From NCBI GenBank assembly GCA_963744575.1, contig CAVUUF010000025.1, positions 603,486 through 667,485 of the forward strand: DNA of 64,000 nucleotides, given 5' to 3'. This DNA comes from Palsa-504 sp963744575. GTDB lineage: Bacteria; Actinomycetota; Actinomycetes; Streptosporangiales; Streptosporangiaceae. Under the pieces are notes generated by a model, which did not search any database, was not told where the DNA came from, and was given only the letters and a program-made list of their open reading frames with translations. The first letter of the stretch is position 1, and every line of letters begins with the position of its first letter. Position numbers and translations under genes: made by a program. This document shows positions 58,701-64,000 of this stretch, in pieces.

Positions 58701-59428
58701 CGCTGCGCCATTTCCTACTGGCTCGTCATCAGCCTGCGTCAGCCGGAACTCACAAGCATGTGGCTACTTCGACGTGCTGTGAGCGCTCACAAGCCTGCCT
58801 CAAGACCAACGCGCCACACAGGCGATCAGGTTCCGATTCCCGTCACCACTGCCCCGCGACCGCGAATCGCCTGCTTGGAGCCAATAGCTGGGACTGGCCA
58901 GGTTAGGGAGTGCCCAGAGCCTCGGGCGTGATCAAGCCCGACTTCACCTGACGGCCCGCCAGGCCGGGGCCGCCGACGCAGGCACGCGATCGGCCGTTGC
59001 CACGCGACAGATCATTGGCAGCTGAGTGACTCCCCAGCATGCAACCTATCCGTGGTGACGGGCGCCCGATCGCATCGACGCGCCGCACATCGGCAATGTC
59101 GGACGTCTCCCGCGACTGGAGCCGCGGGAGACGTAACGTGGATCATGTGCCGGAGGCCGTGCAGGCGGCCAGGATGTAGTTCGGATGGCGGTCCAGGTCC
59201 TGGCGGGCCCTGTCATACCGCATCGTGGTACCGCAGCCGGTCAGTGAACGGCGCCAGGGGATGAGGGGGCGCTGAGGCCAGGTCGGTGAAGTTCAGCATG
59301 CGCTGACAGTGCGGCAGTTCCCGATCGCCCGCCGTGAAGTTAACGCAACTGCACCCGACGCGGCATGACCGAATGGTGCTGGGGCGCAGAGCGCCCGGCG
59401 AGACCGGCTGCGGGGTTAGCGTGAACGC
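58701..59428. other. intergenic, orphan hairpin, no gene recognised
   Basis: 728 bp between the Lsr2-TniB chimera and the VOC remnant. ACGTCTCCCGCG (59103-59114) pairs perfectly with CGCGGGAGACGT (59123-59134) around an 8-nt loop, far from any intact gene; it may be a leftover terminator. No coding region could be supported. Confidence 0.5.
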
Positions 59429-59774
59429 GTGACGGCCGGCCTATTCGCGGGCCTCGCGGTAAGTGAGTACCAGCGCGCGCTCACCTGGTACAAGCGGCTG
59501 ATGGACTCCGAACCCGCATTCCTCCCGAACGCGACTGAGGCGGTATGGGAGCTCGCCGAGCACCGGTACCTGTACATCGCGGAGCTGCCCGAACGCGCTG
59601 GCCGCGCGCTGCTCTCGGTGTTCGTCGACGACCTCGATGACCGGGTCGGCAACATCAGTGCCCCGGGGAATACAGCCCGCCGCACAGGAGACGTACGGGA
59701 ACGGCGTGCGCAAGGTGATCTACCGCGACCCCGACGGCAACGAGATCGGTTTCGGCGGCGCTCCGCTCGAGTGA
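59429..59774 (+). pseudogene. VOC family protein, frameshifted
   Basis: From GTG 59429 the reading is a glyoxalase-like N-terminal half (GLAVSEYQRALTWYKRLMDS, then ELAEHRYLYIAELPERAG and SVFVDDLDDRV). Near 59665, in a CCCC run, the frame shifts; the second half (QPAAQETYGNGVRKVIYRDP, DGNEIGFGGAPLE) continues in another frame to the stop at 59774. One extra C would explain it. TAGCGT lies 6 nt before the GTG (leaderless). Confidence 0.75.
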
Positions 59775-60042
59775 CCGACTCGTCCGGACTGTGGGACCGA
59801 CCTTGAGGACGGCGCGCCCACTGTTGCCGGTAGAAGCGGACATTCGTCCCAAAGGCGGCCGTTGGCCTTGACCGCGCCGGTGGCCGGGGCGTTCAGTGAC
59901 TTGATCGCATTTGCGGAGCAGATGACCTGGCATGCCAGGATGGCAAGGGGGGGCGGGGCGTGGCTCCGCGTGGCCGGCTGGCTGGAGTGCGCGTAGCCCG
60001 GTAGCGGGAAGAACGGCGGGTGCCGGTGTGGCGGGAGGTGCT

Positions 60043-61635
60043 GTGAGGGCGGTGAACGGGCTGGGCGGCGGTCCCCGTGCGGTCGCGGGGCAGCTGGCGC
60101 GCGCGGTGGAGATCGCCACTATCTTGTCCGCGAGCGGCTTCGACTGGCTTGTTCAGGCGCTGGGCCTGAGTGCGTGGGTATCCTCCGGCCGCCTGGTCCG
60201 CTGGTTCCGGCGGGACGCCAGGTGCCCGCCTGGTGTGGCGGTGGACGTCCCGCTGCCCGAGCGGCTGCGGCTGACGGTTGAGCGGCTCGGGCCGACGTTC
60301 GTCAAGGCGGGGCAGATGCTCGCGCTGCGGCCGGACTATGTCCCGCTGGAGTACGCCGAGGCGCTGCGTGGCCTGCATACGCGCGCCGCGCCTTTCCCGG
60401 CGGAGCAGGCGGTGGCCATCGTCGAGGCCGAGCTCGGTGCGCCGGCCGTCGCGTTGTACGCCGAATTCGACCGGGAGCCGTTCGCCGCGGCGTCGCTGGC
60501 GCAGGTGCACCGGGCGCGGCTGTTCGATGGCCGCCAGGTGGCGGTGAAGGTGCAGCGCCCCGGTATCGGGGTGCAGGTGGAACGGGATCTTGCGCTGCTG
60601 GCCACGCTGGCCCGCCGCGTTGAGCGGTATCAGCCGGGCGCGGTTGCCTTCAGGCCCTCGGAGGCGGTGGCCGAGCTGGCCCGGTACACCCGGCGCGAGC
60701 TCGACTTCCGGCGCGAGGCGCGCACCGCTGAGCGGCTGCGGCAGATGCTGGCCGGGGATGACCGGATCGTGATCCCTGCGGTCATCAGCAACCGGAGCTC
60801 ACAGCGCGTGCTGACGACCGGATTCCTGGACGGGCTGCCTCCCGGGCCCGCCGCCGATCTGCGGCGGGCTGGGATCGACCCAGAAGCAGTGCTGCGCGCG
60901 GGCGCCGCGGCCATGCTGCGGCAGATCTTCCAGTTCGGGCTCTTCCACGCCGACCCCCATCCCGGCAACGTGCTGTTCCTGCACGGCGACCGGGTCGGCT
61001 TCGTCGATTTCGGCATGTCCGGGCGGCTTGACCCCGGCGAGCGGCGGCGGATGGCCTTCATCTTCTGGGCGCTCGCCGACGGCGACTACGAGGCGGTCGG
61101 CGACCAGCTCCTGCGCCTGTCAGAATTCCTCCCCGGCGCCGACCCGGCCGGCTTCCGCGCCGCGCTCGCCAACACCGTCGAGGAGTGGTTCGGCGTGGAC
61201 GCCGCCGACTTCTCCATCGCCCGGCTCCTGCTGTCCGAGCTCGCGCTGGGAGCGCGTCACGGGATCATCTTCCCGCGCGGGCTGATGCTGCTCGGACGCG
61301 CCCTGGTCAACCTGGAAGCGACCGCGATGATCGTAGACCCGCAGCTCAATCTCGCCGAGCTTGCCCGGCCGCTGCTGCCCGAGCTGCGGCACATCCTGCA
61401 GCCCGGTCCCGAGGCGCTGCAAGAGCACTGGCACCGCCACCGCTTCGAATACCTCGACCTCGCCGCGGAGCTGCCCGCCCTGCTGCCCGAAGCGATCGCC
61501 CGGCTGCGCGCACAACCGGCCCTGTCCCCGCCTCCAGCCGCCCAGCCGGCCTCCCGGCACTGGCTCCCGCTGGCCGGCGCGTTCGCCGCCGGCGCGGGCC
61601 TGGCCGCGCTCGCCCGCAAACGTCGGCGCGCCTAG
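60043..61635 (+). CDS. ABC1/UbiB family atypical kinase
   Basis: 530 aa from GTG 60043 with ribosome site GGGAGG. UbiB signatures: the KxGQ motif in TFVKAGQMLALRPD, the Ala-rich loop FAAASLAQVHRA, AVKVQRPG, the catalytic HADPHPGNVLF and metal-site VDFGMSG. The C-terminus has a Pro-rich linker and a hydrophobic helix (LPLAGAFAAGAGLAALA), as in membrane-associated members. UbiB/Coq8 ATPases support isoprenoid quinone synthesis; actinomycetes make menaquinone, so the exact role is open. Confidence 0.92.
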   Translation: MRAVNGLGGGPRAVAGQLARAVEIATILSASGFDWLVQALGLSAWVSSGRLVRWFRRDARCPPGVAVDVPLPERLRLTVERLGPTFVKAGQMLALRPDYVPLEYAEALRGLHTRAAPFPAEQAVAIVEAELGAPAVALYAEFDREPFAAASLAQVHRARLFDGRQVAVKVQRPGIGVQVERDLALLATLARRVERYQPGAVAFRPSEAVAELARYTRRELDFRREARTAERLRQMLAGDDRIVIPAVISNRSSQRVLTTGFLDGLPPGPAADLRRAGIDPEAVLRAGAAAMLRQIFQFGLFHADPHPGNVLFLHGDRVGFVDFGMSGRLDPGERRRMAFIFWALADGDYEAVGDQLLRLSEFLPGADPAGFRAALANTVEEWFGVDAADFSIARLLLSELALGARHGIIFPRGLMLLGRALVNLEATAMIVDPQLNLAELARPLLPELRHILQPGPEALQEHWHRHRFEYLDLAAELPALLPEAIARLRAQPALSPPPAAQPASRHWLPLAGAFAAGAGLAALARKRRRA

Positions 61636-61789
61636 TTCCCGCGGCCAGGAGCCAGACAAATCCGCTCAGCGGCATGTGTTTGGGCGCCGTGGCCCCGGCG
61701 ACTGGCCTCGTCACAGATGTCACTGCCCGTAGCGAGCTTGAACCCGGCCACAAGGTCGGCGGGCACCCGCCCGCGGTCCCGTCACCTCG

Positions 61790-61827
61790 GTGCCCTGCGC
61801 CTTGCCGCCGAGCAAGGCGCAGGGCAC
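61790..61827. terminator. 16-bp perfect stem hairpin
   Basis: GTGCCCTGCGCCTTGC (61790-61805) pairs perfectly with GCAAGGCGCAGGGCAC (61812-61827) around a 6-nt loop. It lies between the UbiB gene and the convergent broken membrane-protein gene and could terminate either. Confidence 0.85.
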
Positions 61828-61834
61828 CACAACC

Positions 61835-62142
61835 GACTGGCTGCTGACGTTGACCAAGGGCCGGCAGCATCGGTGGCAGCGATGTTAGTGATCCACCGAT
61901 CCACATCGTCGTACCCGTCGTACGACCCGAGAAAGACGCCGAGCGCAGAGTGACCCGACGAAGATATTGCGCATATCGGTGTAGTAGTAGCCGCTCATGG
62001 AGTCTGGCCGCGGCGTGGTGGAGGAGATCGCGTTGCCGACGAGGAGCACGACCGGCAGCAGGGTTCCGATCCAGCCCACCGTCTGTCGCAAGGACATGTA
62101 CGAGATGATGAGCTGATTCCTGTCAGGGCTTCGCTGGTTCAC
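61835..62142 (-). pseudogene. membrane protein (DUF998-like), frameshifted and truncated
   Basis: From ATG 62142: LIISYMSLRQTVGWIGTLLP, then VVLLVGNAISSTTPRPDSMS and GYYYTDMRNIFVGSLCA, an N-terminal helix and loop of a multi-span membrane protein. Near 61950 the frame shifts; ALGVFLGSYDGYDDVDRWIT continues in another frame to about 61835. The remaining helices are missing. The family name is tentative. Confidence 0.6.
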
Positions 62143-62496
62143 CGGCGTACCCTCCTCGCTCTATCTGCACGCCAGGATCAGGCGACCGGTCCGGCGTTAG
62201 ATCCTCAATCTGGTAGAGGCTTCGATTCCGCGCCTGGCTACATCGCGAAGAACGAATCCGCGAGGAGTCACATCCGCTGCATTCGGCGGCGTCAGGCTAC
62301 CAGCCGTACCCCGGCCCCTTCGCCTGGCAGGCGGGTCATCATGACCGCCGCTTGGGCCCGCGGGACCGGCGCAGTCCCGCTGTCACCAATAGCGCAGAGC
62401 GTCCCGTTCCGACCCTGTACGCCGTGAATATACCGGCCTTTACCCTATCGGCGTGTCTACGCAGAAATACCGGCTTCACGCCGTACAGTCCGGATT
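62143..62496. other. intergenic, promoter of the zinc-finger gene
   Basis: 354 bp, no gene recognised. TACAGT at 62484-62489 lies 7 nt before ATG 62497. No other repeat stands out. Confidence 0.45.
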
Positions 62497-63159
62497 ATGA
62501 GGCACGTCATTACCCGGGGAGACAGATACGGGAAGCTCGCCGTCATCCGGGAAGTGCGCACGAGCGGCGCGGGCGGCAGACGCTACCGTGCGGCCTTGTG
62601 CCGGTGCGACTGCGGGAGATACATCCTCCCGCGGATCAGCTCGCTGGAGGGCGGTGATGCCCGGTCGTGCGGCTGCTCGCGTGGCCAGCCAAAATACGAG
62701 GAAAGGCACTGTCCGGTCTGCGGAACGCTCGCCGTGATCCGGCGTGGCCGCCGGAGCTGCTCGCGCCAGTGCGGATACCAGCTGGCTCACGTGGCCCGGC
62801 AGGCCGCGGCCGCGTCCTATGATGTGTGGCACCACCGCGTCGCCAAGGCGCGCGGCGCGGCCAGCGGTTACGCCTGCGTTGATTGCGGACAGCCTGCCCG
62901 GGAGTGGTCGACAGTCAATCCCTATAGCGGCGATATCCGCGCCAGATTCCAGCCGCGGTGCCGCAAGTGCCATCGCCGCTACGACGGCGCTGTCGGCGAG
63001 GGGAATCCCCGGGCCAAGCTGACTACCGGTAAAGTGAGACAGCTGCGGGCCCGGCGGGCTGACGGCCTGACCTACCGGCAGCTAGCCACCGAATTCGGCA
63101 TCAGCGACGTATCAGCCTGGGCAGCAGTCAACGGCAAGACCTGGGCCCACGTGAGCTGA
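62497..63159 (+). CDS. phage-like zinc-finger/HNH-related DNA-binding protein
   Basis: 220 aa. Three Cys-rich parts: CRCDCGRY...SCGC near residues 35-60, as in phage HNH-linked proteins; CPVCG...CSRQCG near 72-98; and CVDCG...CRKCHRRYDG near 128-160, an HNH-like zinc pair with a degenerate catalytic core. The C-terminus is an HTH (GNPRAKLTTGKVRQLRARRA, then LATEFGISDVSAWAAVNGKT) often fused to phage HNH homing endonucleases. It is probably a mobile-element protein. TACAGT 7 nt upstream suggests a leaderless mRNA. Confidence 0.75.
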   Translation: MRHVITRGDRYGKLAVIREVRTSGAGGRRYRAALCRCDCGRYILPRISSLEGGDARSCGCSRGQPKYEERHCPVCGTLAVIRRGRRSCSRQCGYQLAHVARQAAAASYDVWHHRVAKARGAASGYACVDCGQPAREWSTVNPYSGDIRARFQPRCRKCHRRYDGAVGEGNPRAKLTTGKVRQLRARRADGLTYRQLATEFGISDVSAWAAVNGKTWAHVS

Positions 63160-63506
63160 CCCTGATTCATCGCGAACTCCCTACGAACATCCCTAATGCA
63201 GATGAGTGCGGTCTTTCGGGCACGATCGGTAGTCAGTTTGGTGCTGAATGCCCGAGTTCTTGACAATTCGGACGCGCACAGCCGAGACTCTGCAGCGAGC
63301 GCTCCCGGCTCGGCTCATATCGGGGATAGCCAGGTTTCGTAGCGGGAGCTAGCCGGACCCGTGGATGCCTGGGAAGAGGATCCTGACCAAAGTCCGGATG
63401 GTACTGAGTTGCGCCCGGCTGCCCGTGTCATCCTAGTTCGCGTGTGGCGCGTCGTCTTCATATGACGCATGGCCAAACCAAGAAGAAGGCTATGAGGAGA
63501 CCGGGC
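63160..63506. other. intergenic, composition changes to lower GC
   Basis: 347 bp with no gene recognised. GC falls steadily from about 63200 towards the AT-rich gene that follows. Boundary of a likely acquired segment. Confidence 0.4.
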
Positions 63507-64000
63507 ATGGTCCTAGTCGGCTGGTTCCTGCTCGTTGCCTCCGGCTCGTTGGCAATTTGGGCTGGCTGGGAACCAATTCATGCTTTTTTTAGCCACCCCC
63601 ACCAACCGAGTCATGTCGCTCTAGGGATTGCTGCTGGCTGCTTGGCTTTCATTGGGACTGGCCTTCTTATGGCTCGCCGAGTTGCACGGATGAGTGAGGT
63701 CACGGACAAATCCCCGGGGACTGCAACCGGAAAGCAAGATGATACAGCTTGGACTGCCGGGTATCCTAAGACTCTCGTTCAAGTCGCTGGCCAGATTAAG
63801 GCAGCTATACAGATGGCCATCGGGGTATATGCTCTTGGCTGGCTAGCTTGGAGTTTCTTTCTTAGCCACCGCATACACAACTGTGCAGCTACTACGACTT
63901 TCAGCGGCGGACGCAGCATCCACGAGCAGTTCTGTTATCTAATTCCACCATCAGCTGTGATGTTCAGCGTTGTGGCCGATGCACTAGCTGCTGCTACTGT
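63507..64000 (+). CDS. membrane protein, atypical composition, 3' end outside window
   Basis: At least 164 codons from ATG 63507 (AGGAG 8 nt upstream; ATG 63492 is in frame), open to the window end. Hydrophobic helices: VGWFLLVASGSLAIWAGW, ALGIAAGCLAFIGTGLLMA, MAIGVYALGWLAWSFFL and a partial one at the end. A charged loop lies between helices 2 and 3. Codons ending in A/T (GCT, ATT, CTT, TTT) are frequent, unlike every neighbour, so horizontal acquisition is likely. No family recognised. Confidence 0.65.
   Translation, partial: MVLVGWFLLVASGSLAIWAGWEPIHAFFSHPHQPSHVALGIAAGCLAFIGTGLLMARRVARMSEVTDKSPGTATGKQDDTAWTAGYPKTLVQVAGQIKAAIQMAIGVYALGWLAWSFFLSHRIHNCAATTTFSGGRSIHEQFCYLIPPSAVMFSVVADALAAAT

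Noticed and set aside
1..64000. tRNA, rRNA or riboswitch genes
   Set aside because: No cloverleaf-consistent segment or recognisable riboswitch core was found by eye; a covariance-model scan would be decisive.

Overview
The window is 64 kb of very GC-rich DNA with dense gene packing, many GTG starts, 4-nt start/stop overlaps and abundant short hairpins. The gene families (Lrp/AsnC, F420-type NADP reductase, CYTH-CHAD, DUF6510, DUF6220, DUF5995, Lsr2, SDIMO propane monooxygenase) point to an actinomycete, perhaps a Streptosporangiales-like soil organism. The species is an inference. No rRNA, tRNA or CRISPR array was recognised.

Region 1 (1-17 kb) is ordinary chromosomal background: a RidA tail, a TetR/MFS divergent pair, an ECHDC3-like crotonase, PhnB-like VOC, gamma-carbonic anhydrase, aldo/keto reductase, an EamA exporter with its divergent Lrp regulator, an F420-type reductase, PhzF, ribokinase, a CYTH-CHAD/ParA pair, a pterin dehydratase-VOC fusion and a catalase. 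It carries three short tandem-repeat arrays (24, 21 and 16 bp units). Many genes here have a TANNNT box 6-8 nt before the start codon, which suggests leaderless transcripts.

Region 2 (16.6-31.8 kb) holds a DUF6510/FNR/molybdo-oxidoreductase triad and then a complete propane monooxygenase locus on the minus strand: mimA-mimB-mimC-mimD, amidohydrolase, MIP18-like protein, zinc alcohol dehydrogenase, GroEL-like chaperonin and an Nramp Mn/Fe transporter. A 90-aa conserved small protein and a divergent AcoR-like activator sit upstream. The activator has lost the sigma-54 contact loop (GAFTGA). TCTCAA/TTGAGA dyads flank the divergent region. An acetate transporter follows the activator, so the locus plausibly couples alkane or ketone oxidation to acetate handling and supplies both metal and chaperone for the diiron hydroxylase.

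Region 3 (31.8-44.8 kb) is mixed: phosphoesterase, metallophosphoesterase, epimerase, a frameshifted secreted beta-helix protein, alpha/beta hydrolases, MerR, an APH-like kinase, an anchored hypothetical protein and a patatin.

Region 4 (44.8-64 kb) is an accessory, decaying region. Intact genes (DUF234-type ATPase/nuclease, Csp, acyl-CoA ligase plus cyclase, UbiB kinase, a phage-like zinc-finger protein) are interspersed with many broken ones: truncated DUF5995, a beta-lactamase stub, two decayed NarL-type two-component systems, an MFS stub, an IS1380 transposase fragment, a ~560-bp tandem duplication fused to a P-loop kinase, a frameshifted TniQ, an Lsr2-TniB chimera and frameshifted VOC and membrane proteins. 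The window ends inside a markedly AT-richer membrane-protein gene that looks foreign.
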